From positions 186,001-250,000 of the forward strand of contig JACEVL010000484.1 of the NCBI GenBank assembly GCA_020284085.1: a stretch of DNA of 64,000 bases. The letters are read 5' to 3'. Positions within the stretch are counted from its first letter, which is position 1, and the number at the start of each line of letters is the position of its first letter. Made by a program: the position numbers and the translations under genes. Positions 50,107-62,100 of this stretch are shown piece by piece. Under the pieces are notes generated by a model. The model saw nothing but the letters and a program-made list of their open reading frames with translations. It was not told where the DNA came from and ran no database searches. Origin of the DNA: Aporrectodea caliginosa. Taxonomy: Eukaryota > Annelida > Clitellata > Crassiclitellata > Lumbricidae.

Positions 50107-53100
50107 GTGCATGTCTGTATCCAGACAATTAACATGACAGTTCCTTCTGAGTACTTCACAAAAGTGCTGCCTATGCCAGCTTAAGTGGTTGTACAGACTT
50201 TTATTATCAGAAAGCTCATCTGCAAGAAACTAGTGGAAAACTGGAACTGGTCACCACTTGCAGGCAGTTGTTCACATGTAGAGCCCAGCCAATGCAGTCC
50301 CAGGCAGAGTTACCAGTTAAAGCAAAACACTCACAGATCCTGGTCTATGGTGCATTGAGGAAGAAGAATGACGACACCTGTATGCATATGCACGTATGCA
50401 CATATGTATGTATGTATGCAGGCCCTTACTACAACACCTTTTAAGTACCTCACAAAAGCAACTGAATTATCCAAACTAAATTAAGTTAAAGTCAATAAGA
50501 ACAAAATGTTAATGACTAAGTGAACTGAGCTCAGACAACAAGAATCGAGTAACCACAGATTAACTCTCGCACACACGTAGAGCCCAACTGATGTATCCCA
50601 TCCGCAGCTGATACTAGAAACTATGTTTGGAGTTCTTGGACTATGCAGCATCAAAGAGGAGAGATGACAGGTGAAGAGGGTTGCAACACACGAACCCCAA
50701 CCATGAGCACTCCCTTGCCGATGGTTAAAGCATCTCTCTGCCACTGGTTCTGTGGAGGATGACATTGCTTGTAACTGGTAACAATAGTTTCTAGAGTCTC
50801 ACTGCTGTAAAACAGTCAGCATCAATCCATGACCTCACATGAAAGAAGCCTGACACCATGAAAACCTTAAACCTCCCTGATTGGAAAAGTCCATGTCTAA
50901 GCGCAAATCATTGAAAACAATGTCCAAACACCGTCCAAAACACCCAGGAACAACAGCGAAAGAGAAATAACTCCAAGAACATACTACGTCCCACTAGAAG
51001 TTTGCACGAGTGAAAATTATCCAGCAAAAGCTGCATGCACCCAACTAACTGATAAAAATGACACTCCAGAAAAACATGCAGCCATTTTGGCCACAACACA
51101 TCTTCAGGAATCTTTAAGCAACTATTGCTCAGATAACTGGAACTGGACACAATTGGCAATCTCTTGTTCACATGTAGAGTCCAGCCAATTAACAAAATCT
51201 TCAGAGCTCCTGGTCTATGGTACATTGAGGAAGAAGAATGATGACAAGTCATGTGACTGACTATCACTCTCTCGCAGCTGACAGAAAATGCTGTGTCCAA
51301 ATCTTCAGACCACAGGTAGGACAGGCATTCATAAGTAGCAGGTTGATTAGTCACATCACTACATGATTGACAATCAACACCACTGCAAGGACCTCAGCCT
51401 TGCTTCACTGCATTGAAGATTTCTTGGTTACAAATGGCAAAGCAGTAAACAGATATACAGGTCAGTAATGAGATGTAAAACAGTGGTAGAACTGGAAAGG
51501 GCACGAAATCAAAGGAAGTGAAAGTAAGATTATAACTACAAGGAAGGTATGGGATTTATCATAACTTGTCTTCTCTGGACACCAACGATATTTTACTTCA
51601 GTTCGGACATCCTCAATTTCAGTTCTAATTTCAATTACAGTTCTCAAAAAATTTCAGTTATACAGTTCCCTAATTACAGTTCTTTAAATAATTTCAGTTC
51701 TTATTTCAGCTCTTGTTTTAAAATAATTTCAGTTACACTTCTTTATACAGCTAGTGTTAAATTAAACAAAGTTCCAACAGTTTCATTACAAGACATGTTT
51801 TTTAATTTTAAGAGCCCTCTTATTTCCAGTGACCTTTGCACACGGTTTCTTCGCCCACCTGTTCCTCACGCGGAAAATATTCTTTGCTCCAAGATCTTGG
51901 CCGTAGAATTGCCATCTTTCCCTCAAAAATACGTGTAATGATTAATACACTAACCAAGCAATTTGAACTTCAGGTCTAGTTTGTAGCATTTCACGATAAG
52001 GATAAACGGCCATGGTTACTGGATAGCCTGAATTCACTAACATAATTTACAATACTTCACTCTCTTTGCTGATTCTCCATCATAATTGGTCAACCACGCG
52101 ACATTTCTTTTATTTAGGCATTTGTGAATTGTTTGCGTTTTTCAATGCTGACTCAGAATCGCTTGTGTGAACATTTTGTGTCACCCATTTTGCCTTGTCC
52201 TTTTCTGAATATATTTCTTAATATTCTGTTTAAGCTTACAGTCGCTGAAGCGAAATAAAATTGCTTCAAATTTTCCTGAAAGTGCAGTTCTGCACTCATC
52301 TGTTCCAGGGTCCAAAGCATTGCATACAGATTTGTCTGTTGCTTTGCAGTAGGTGAATTGAAATATCCCATAATATGTGACTTTCTTTCTTATGCAAACT
52401 AGACAAAGTTTTCATGGTCGAAGCAGACACACTTTCAGTGATTTTCTGTAACTATACAGTCTTGTCACGACGTTGAATATTATAAACTTACAGGGAAAGC
52501 CCAAATTGAAATGACCATAATAAACTGCACATACATCGAAGCACATGCTAAGCCAAAGATACTAAAGTTTCAAGAGTCAGAAAGTATATGTGTGCCCTTT
52601 AAACGTAAACTCAACTGCGTCAGAAAAACTAGCAACTGAAATTTCCATTTTTTTATTAATTTCAGTTCGAAAATTAATTTTCGTTTTATTCTAAGTTTTG
52701 TTCAGGGTGTTTGATTTTTGTTCTATTTCAGTTTTCGTTCTTAAAATAATTTCAGTTATCATTACAGTTATACTTAACGGAAATCAATATTTTCAGCTCT
52801 AATTTTACTTAACATTAACGAAAATATCACTGCAGTGGACACTATGAATAATGAATATCGGTATTTGTCAAGCCATATTATAGAAACACCTGCTCAATTG
52901 TTCTGTTATATCTAGTAGCACGGTTCATATTAGCAGCACAAATCATATTAGCAGAATAATTCATATTAGCAGAATAATGCATATTAGCACAATCAGCAGA
53001 AGGATGACAGGCAGCTTTAGGAACAAACACACAATGAAGAACTGTTGAAAATAATTACAGGAAGGCATAAAAAATCATCAAAGGCAGAAATTTTGATTCA

Positions 53101-56100
53101 ATCCATAAACAATTCCAACGTCTTGCACTGTCTCACACGCTAAATTCATTTGTCTCATCTGACAAATTCCATCTAAAGGAATTACTAAATTTTCCGGCAG
53201 AAGCTGCAAAATTTAGCAATTTTTCAAGCAACAGGTGGTCAAATAATTGAGCGGAAAGCTTGAAAAGCCTTAAAAATTGAAGTTAAGTGAAAGAAAAGCT
53301 GTGGCTTAGACAATCACTTTTCCTTCCTCCCTTCCTCCCTGACAACCAGACAACCAAGAGACTACAAGACTTGTCCCATCTGAGAAGAACAACAAAAACA
53401 ACTATAGACAACAGAAACCACAGAACACCACAGAAGTACAGAGTGGACCCGTTAACACAAAGTCCTTGAGAGACAAGTAATATTACATGGTGCATAAACC
53501 AGATTGTGTGTAAAACAGACTAATGCGGAATTAACCTAACTAATTTCGCAAGTCCATCCATCCAACCATCCGTTAGTATGACCACCTGTCCAACCATCAG
53601 TTCATCCGTCTGTTCCACTGTTCCTCCAACTGTCCATCCAAATGACTGTCTGTCCATCTGACCATTCATCTGTCCATCCGACTGTCCATCCGACCGACCA
53701 GCAGTCCTATCTACCATCACTTCCTTTCATTCAGCAGAAGTAAATATATTTTACATGTAGTTTATGATCTATTATTTAAAAACCAAAAAGGCAAATACTA
53801 AACCTTGGTACCATTAAATAAACTTAATTTTAAACTTCAATAAATTTAATTTTAACCCTGCATATACAAAGCAGAATATTTTTGAAATTATTAGCAAAAT
53901 ACAATACATCATTATTGTTTATGATGCAATACACCATCAGAAGAGTTATAATAGAGTCACATCTTAAATGTCTGCTCGCATTTCATCTCTGTGTAATCAT
54001 TCTTTTGCAGCTAGTTCTTAATCAACAGTGTTGAACGACTGTCAAGGCTTCACTCAATATTATCAAATAAAGCTTACGAAAATATCAAATATGTATAGTG
54101 ACTATGCCTTACACGTCTAACCAAAACAGCGATCAAAACGAAAAGGAAACATGCTTTACAGACCATATACCAGAGACTTACTTAATAGCAGAATATTTTT
54201 GAAATTATTAGCAAAATACAATACATCATTATTGTTTATGATGCAATACACCATCAGAAGAGTTATAATAGAGTCACATCTGGCTGTAAAAGCCAATATT
54301 TAATGCTACTAGGCAATTCTTGTATGGTGCAGTAACCCATATAGCGTGTTAAGGTAATAGCTTTGGGGACATAATACCAGTTTGCATTAAGCAGAACAGG
54401 AACATGTTAACAAGTCCACAGTCCACACTGTACTTTTTGCAAAGTTCATACACAACTATCCTGTTATTTAGAAAACTTTTACATTTCAATCGCCTCTTAA
54501 TCGTTTAACAACAAAGCTTCAGACAATTTGAACGAAAAATTAAAACCTAAAACAATACTGTCTAAATCAGAAGAAACAAACTCAAAACATTTGTGCACTC
54601 ATTTTTAACTTTCAAATTAAATCACATCAGAAATAAATACCCACATAGATAAACACCTATCTATGTGGACTCGAGTAAAGTCAACATAGGTTTATTCAGG
54701 TCTGAGCCACCAAATCCACTATCCAAGTTATTTTTAAAAAATCCATAGTTTACAAGATCAGTGGCATCACAGTATCAATCTCAATCATGAGTTTGAAAGT
54801 TTTAGACTTGCTTGGCAATCACTACACTGTCCACCCTATCCTGGACTGGGGTTAAATATGACTCCGACTTTAACACAGCATAATGTTTAGTATCAAGAAG
54901 CTTCCTAAAAAGTTAAAATACTGTAGATTCAGTTTGCCAAAAGACAGAAGACTGGCAGAAATTCTGGTTGAATTAATTTCATCTACCTCGAAGTTTGACA
55001 CATCTGAGAAAGCAATAACAGAAACCACAAAGATGACTGACTTCAGATGGGTCATTATCTTGTGCAGATTGCTTTCAACAGGATTTCCACCAGTTTAATT
55101 CAGTCAGTTTTATCATCATTTTAATTTCCAAGTAAAACCACAAAGTGGCTCTAAAATTTAAGTCACTTAATTGTTGTCGAGAATAAAGTTAACAAGTTAA
55201 CTGTTAACGAGTTAATAAAGCTAAACGCCAATTCAAATAGCACAAATACCCAAAATACTTTGAGAATGTCTTGCTTCTCGACAGCACAGAAATGGAATCT
55301 GAATATGTCTTATTAGTTTAATGCTTTAGAAAAAGATTCACCACATTTGCTCAGTAAAAAAATGAGCTGCTTTTATGACCAATGGTGACAACAGGATTTC
55401 CACCAGTTTAATTCAGTCAGTTTTATCATCATTTTAATTTCCAAGTAAAACCACAAAGTGGCTCTAAAATTTAAGTCACTTAATTGTTGTACCCTATTTT
55501 CCACAAAATAAGTTGCATCACAATAATTACAATAATGCAAAAATAAAAAATTTAAACTTAGTAGCGCTGAGAGGCAGCCATGGGTCTGAAATGTACGCAA
55601 CTTCATTTTTCTTAGCCCCAGCATATGATGGCGAGTGGGTGAGTGGCCAGTAGTCTCCCTTGCTGCCCATCTTCACACCGACATTGTACGTTCAGTGTGC
55701 ACTTTATAGCTGAGTTGGCTGGAGGGTGCAAATAGAGTCGAAATCTCGAAATAGATTTCTGCCTTCTGGGGATTTCAACTGTCATGAAGTGGATTTGAAA
55801 CCACAACCTCACTTGACAGTCTAGCACACTAACCACTAGACAAATCGTGCACCGTTATTAAGCACTATAAAATAAAGAATAACAGCACATATGCATATAT
55901 GTGCCTATGCATGAATTATGTATAACAATAGACCATGATGGTAAGCATGTTCTTAGACGTTTTCTACCAGAGTCCCGGAGTATATATATATATATTTTCG
56001 TTTAATAAAACAGACTGACAAACCACAGTGAGTTACATAATAGAAAGTCAGACAAATCTAATATAATTTTATGGGGTACAGTTGCTGAAGGTTCTTTACC

Positions 56101-59100
56101 GTTCATTGAAAAGCCTAAACTAGAGTATGTATATGCTACCGTAATTTATAAAGAATTCTAGGTATGAAATTTCTGTCGTCTTTTATGGGAAGTTGGAAGG
56201 GGTGAGACCTGGAGCGCATGTTGTAATGGCGCTGAGCAGTGGGCGGAAAGAGTCTCCGCAAGACGTGCACATCATTTACTGTTACCGCTCTCAACAAATG
56301 CGCATCAGCGGCCTCCGCCATCACCGTGAGTGGCTCTATGTCGGATGAGAGGAACTGCATCCGTTGCATTTTCCACTGGAAACATTCGAGTTTCGAGCGA
56401 TCTTCTTTCACAGCAATAATCTATGAACTCGGCTCCATGGATACAAACTGCCTCCAAAGGAAGACAGGAATTTTATTCCCCGACTTCTCTATAAGAATAT
56501 ATACTGACATTGTTGAGTAGCTCAAGGGCAGGTTTGACTATTATGCCATGCTGGCTAGCCGCTTTAGAATCTGCCGCATAATGCACCATTGTTTGCTAAA
56601 GTTGCTGCTGTATCAACTTGATTTTCTTCTAATAAACGAATATTTGATGATGATGAGATCAGTTTATTTCTTGAGAAACTCTCCAAAGTGGTGTCAACAT
56701 AACGGTGCATTCACTCGGTCTTGTCAGTCCACCGCAGTTAATATTCCAAGCAAGTGGTAGCTCAATAATCTTGTTCATCTCAATTAGAGCTAATTGGTCT
56801 GGAATGGCCAATTCCTTCCTGTTTGTGGTGTTCACATCTTGTTATGTTGACCTGGCCATGGCACCAATGACATAGAACATGACATTAGCATCATTGGGTG
56901 ATGGTCATTTGAGATACTGCAGTGCTTCAGCCATTGAATCACCTAAGACATCTTCTGCGTTTATTCAGAATCCTCGATGCATCAGTTTGAATTATGTCAT
57001 CAATCTCGTCCAGAGAGAAACCTGAATACTGAAGGAGAGACGAAGCATGAGTTGCTTAGTTCCCTTCAACCATTTGCCTTGGTGAGATGTACAGTAACAG
57101 TGGGCCTCATACAGATGGTGAAACTAACCGAAACAAGACTGTTTTCATGGTCTAAATTACAACAAAAAGTAACATGTGACTCTTTAGAATATAAACTCTG
57201 TTGACATTATGTTGAATCAGGTGCAAGATGTATTGTTTGTGCCAATAATCCTCAAACAACATTCTTCTGTGAATATTATTTTCATGGTAAAGAGAAATTT
57301 TAAATTAAATTTTATCTACTAAGGTTAGAAAGTTTTATTATTTTTAATTCTTAGCGTTTTAAAACATAACATCACAAGCTGCATATAAAATATAATTTTT
57401 GCCGACTAAATGGATATATGGTAGATAGGCATGCTGCACTGTGCACAGGTTTAGTTCCAGAAAAGTTAAGGTTATTTTGACAGTATAATCCCACATTACA
57501 TATGGTCTGGTTTATGCATGGTTTCAGATGGCTTGTCCCCTAATAAATTTGTGGTAATGGGTTCATACTGTATTGCAAAACGTTTAAGAGCTTTTAAAGC
57601 AATAAACACTGCAGAAAAGGCTTGCATCAATCAGTAGAAATTAGCAGCCCAGATTTTCAAATTAATTACAGGTTAGCTGCTCAGGCAGTAAAGTGTTTTT
57701 AAGCAACAATAGAACCTTCATGAGTAAACTAAACTTGTGTAAGTCCCATCCTCAGCTTTCATTTTTATAGCTTTAGCATTTCTTAGGCTGTTAGGCTGCT
57801 TATCCTACCAGATAGTTCAGTCATCCATTTCAAGGAGTTCTGGTGCACTGCATGAATAGCACCTGCAGCAAAATCTTACAGTTCACCAATAGTTAGACAG
57901 ATCTTATGGAAGCTAAACAAACCTGCAGATGACCAATATGTCATACAGCAATGCCAAACAATTAGAGTGAAGGCCATATTGCAATAATAAATGTATTAAT
58001 GAGCTCAAAGCAAGGAAAAATTCTTACCAAAGACTCAACAGTCATGAACTTCACAGGTGGCTGTTTTATAAACCATTCAACAGGCAAGGATGCTTCACTC
58101 CATGTTCAAAAATATAGATTTATGCAAGGAAGAAAGACAGAAATAAGTGATCATTCCTGTTCAGTTCAGCAGCTTAACATCTGTGTTAGACTGAAACATG
58201 CACTTCAACCAAGCACTGGGAACAAAAGACACCCCCCTAGTCTGAGATAAGTGACACAGACATACCTTGGCCTCCAGGGTACATACACCGAAATGCCTTC
58301 CCTAGTTCTTCCGCTTGAATCTTTCCAGCAGGTGTCAGCTCTCCACCCCACTTCAAAATCAGAACAAGGGATGGTTCCCGAAGATAGTCGGAAGATGAAT
58401 CAGTCACGAAATCATGCTGCATCCCACAATTAACACCGGGCTCTGGAAAATTAGAAAGAAAACAGCAACAACCAAAACTCAGTACCTGCATTTAACTAAC
58501 ATCAGCCTAACAAACTGATAATTTTATTACCTATTTGTTATCTGAGGATGACTGCTAAGAATTATCTCAGTGCAACAAGGCAGAACAACTGTAAGTTATC
58601 ACGAATGACGAGCTAGAATGAATTAGTTCACTGAATGAAAAAGGGCCATCCAGTGTCGGTTCTGTTGATATCATTGAAATTTTCCAGCAATTTAGCAATT
58701 TTCTAAGGTTAGTCTAAACATGCATATCACATAACACACCAGAGTCAACCACATCAAAGGCCAAACATGTCTTAAACAGAAAATCTTAACTTAAAAAGAA
58801 ACCACATATGGGTTAGAATCTTCTCGTAATCAAAGATATTTTACAGAAACAGATTACATGATGATTAATTCAAAGTCAGATTCAGGATCAGAAAATCAAT
58901 GGTTATCACACCACTCTTCAAACAGAAATCATCACCATTAAAATCGTTCTCACCACACATCACACAACTCTTTTTCCACAGCCACAATTCTTGGAAGAAC
59001 AGGGCTGTCAAAGGGTATCCAGAGGCCAGGTACCCGTTCGAAAGATTGCACCTGGGTCGGTAAATCAATAGGGACCTCAAAACCCGGCTGAAGAGACATA

Positions 59101-62100
59101 ATGCCATAAACAGCACGGTGGCCGATTGGTTAGAGCGCTCGGCCTGTAACGCGGAGAGTAAGGGTTCCAACCTCGTCCGAAACAGTTACCATGTAGGGAC
59201 CTTGAGCAAGTCCTTCACTCACAATTGCTCTGCAATATAATTGTATCTGCGACTTTGTCGTGTGTGCACTTCTGAACTTTGTAAGGAGGGCAATATCAAA
59301 TTACAGTTGTATTGTATTGTATTGTATAAACATAATGCCAATTGCTTAATTATGGTCTAACGGCTTAATAACTGGCAGTGTTGGCTGTCGCTTCTGTGAA
59401 GCCAAAGGCGTGTGTGGTGGGAGCAGTGGCATCTTCAAGATTGCTTGAGTGGAGGCAATGGTATTTCAAGAGAAGCGCCTTGTTTTAACAGTCCACCATC
59501 ACATGTGTGGTGAATCCCAAGTTTAATGACATATTGTAATGGCAACAAAGGCCATTGACGTCGACAGAAATTATTCTGAAGAGTTCTCAGCGTTTATGTG
59601 TGTGGTCTGAGCATAAAACTAAGAGGGATGCGGTGGAGGGGCGAGCCGTCCCTCCACACCTATAGCGAAATCTGCCATTGGGTGGGAAGCCTATGGCTAA
59701 ATCCACCAACAGCAGAGGATTTAGCTATAGCACAGAAGGGGTAGGCTGCCGCATCCTTCTTGGTTTTATGCCGGCGCCCTTCAGACCATACCTATGCACG
59801 TTAAAAGCAAGCTTCTGCTCTGGACTTTCATGAGATTCATTATATCTTGATACACAGTAGTGCCATACAGCAAGTTCCTTTTCTGCATGTTAATGAACCT
59901 TGAGTGTACACTAAGAATCATTGAGAGCCATGGCATAACCACATGCTATGCAGATTCGCACATAAACAGGTTGCATGTAAATGTTTCTCCACTGCACCAT
60001 TGATGCAATGCACAGAATTTCTGAACATTCTGCATGGCTTCTTCCTAACAACTCTGCAATTGTGTGCACTAAATATATTCTTCATCAAAATTTTTATTTC
60101 AGTCCTTAAATTTAGTTTTTATTGGGGGCTGTCCATTAATTGTCAACAAATTTTAGGCAGTTTTAACCCCCTCCCTCCCCCTTGTTAACAAATGTCAAAC
60201 ATTCAAGGACCCTAATAAAATTATGTCAATAATCCCAACCCCCACCCCCCACACAAAAAAAGCCATGATGACTCAATACATGTAGAATCAATGTCAGATA
60301 TTTTTTACATTCAAAAATACAATCTAGAATTTCAAAATATGTTAATCTAATACCTGCTTTTAAGGGTATCCTATCACAACCGCTCGCCCACAACCGCGCG
60401 GCTAATTACCGCGCACACAAAACCGCGAGGCTAATTACCGCGTGCTGTTCATTATGTCGCCGCTCAAAACCGCGCTTCAAGTGTTGAAAAACAGTAAAAA
60501 ATTTAAATAATGGAATCGATATAAATAACAAAATGGAATCGATATTTTTCCAGGTTAATTCTTTTATTTAAACATTTCGAATGAAAACTAGACTTATAAA
60601 TGTTCAATAAATGGTCCACTACGAACAATGACAAAGTTTTAAATGCTCTAAATGAAAAATAGACTTGTAGGCCTAGGCCTACAGGTTCTAGGTCTATAAA
60701 ATGTTCAACTAGGAAAAATGACAAAGCTTCAACATGTTCTACAATTACGAAGGAACAACTAGACTTGGAGATTTAAGTTATGTGCGATTTCGAACATAGT
60801 AGCTTTGAACTAAACTTTCAAAGGAATTGTCTTTACCTACGAAAATGTTTCACGATAAAGAACTTCACTAGAAGCGCGGTTTTGATCGGCGACATAATGA
60901 ATAGCACGCGGTAATTAGCCGCGCGGTTGTGGGCGCGCGGTTGTGATAGTAAACCGCTTTTAAGTAGTATCAAATGTTAAGAACTTTACACAATTTTATT
61001 ATTAAACTTTTAATAAATCATAAACTTTGTTTTAGTTTCATGCACATCACCCTTATTACGTATACAGTGGATTTCACTACCATAAGTTAACCACAGCTTC
61101 GTATCGAACTCCGAGTTATTTATAATTTCTTTGACAGAGCGATCATAAACGTATTTCAAAACAATACCTTGGTTTATCTTGTAATTAAACTAGCCAATAA
61201 TGAGTGTGAGTTCACTTGGTGTGCAGAAACAGTTTGATAAAGAAAAACGTTTCACACCGAGAATGATTTTGACTCTGGTTTTAATACGAGATAATGAGTT
61301 GGCTAGTTAAATCCGCCGTTAATATGCTATGCCATAATTAGCAGACGAGATTTAGGTCCCATGGAGCACTGCACCACGAAATCCACTAATATCGGATAAA
61401 GATGTGAACTTGAATGCATTTAGCCGTATTATTATTTAATGTTTAAGCTACCATTCTGAAGGGTCTGTGTTAATTCATTGCAAAAACTTGTTGACGTCAA
61501 TTTGTATTGTACACTCCCCTCCCCCTTGTCAACAATTGTCAAACTTTTCCAAACCCCTCCCTTCCCTATTTTGTTGACATAATTAATGGATGACCCCTTG
61601 TTTAAATGCATTGGTTCTGCTTTTTTGGACAAATGAATTAAAGTGTGATCAGTACAAGATAATCCACACTTTATTTCCAGAATTTTCTTTATTATTCTTG
61701 AAGAAGACAAAAAGATAGACTTTTGCTGCTATGAAAATTTGGATGATTTTGCTACATTTGGATAAGCCAACTAGACTTTAAATGTCAACTTTGTCAGTGG
61801 TGTGCAAGACAAAGTGATATTATTCATCATGCTTCCCAAACAACAGAGGTTAAAATTAAACCAAACCATTAATCACACAACCAATCAAAATCATCCACTG
61901 TCTTCCAAGCCAAAGATCTCCAACCGAATCTTAGACAATCCAGGAAAAGCAAAAATAGGCAAGAAAATGCTGGTTATACCAATTCAAACATTGCAACATG
62001 CCAGACTTTATGAGTTGTCATATCAACAGAAATGCAAGGCTGAGTGGACAGGATAAAAGTAATACAGACTGTTGCTGGCCCAATGCTCGGCATAGCCGCA

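Larger units (their letters stand above)
49285..58265. other. 9-kb PPIP5K intron of repeats
   Basis: Holds a microsatellite, a diverged triplicated repeat (50180-51360), a possible hAT element (51584-52835), minisatellites, two recent-looking direct duplications (94 and 102 bp), a minus-strand SINE (55620-55852) and a LINE end (56136-56411). From 56800 to 58265 I see nothing recognisable. Confidence 0.6.
58443..62069. other. PPIP5K intron with SINE, foldback and nested elements
   Basis: Contains the SINE 59114-59326, the foldback 59606-59772 and the TIR element 60124-61597 with a MULE-like element inside. Positions 58500-59100 and 61600-62069 show nothing recognisable. Confidence 0.6.

Noticed and set aside
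58865..59170. 101-codon minus ORF
   Set aside because: It overlaps the SINE head and has no recognisable protein content.
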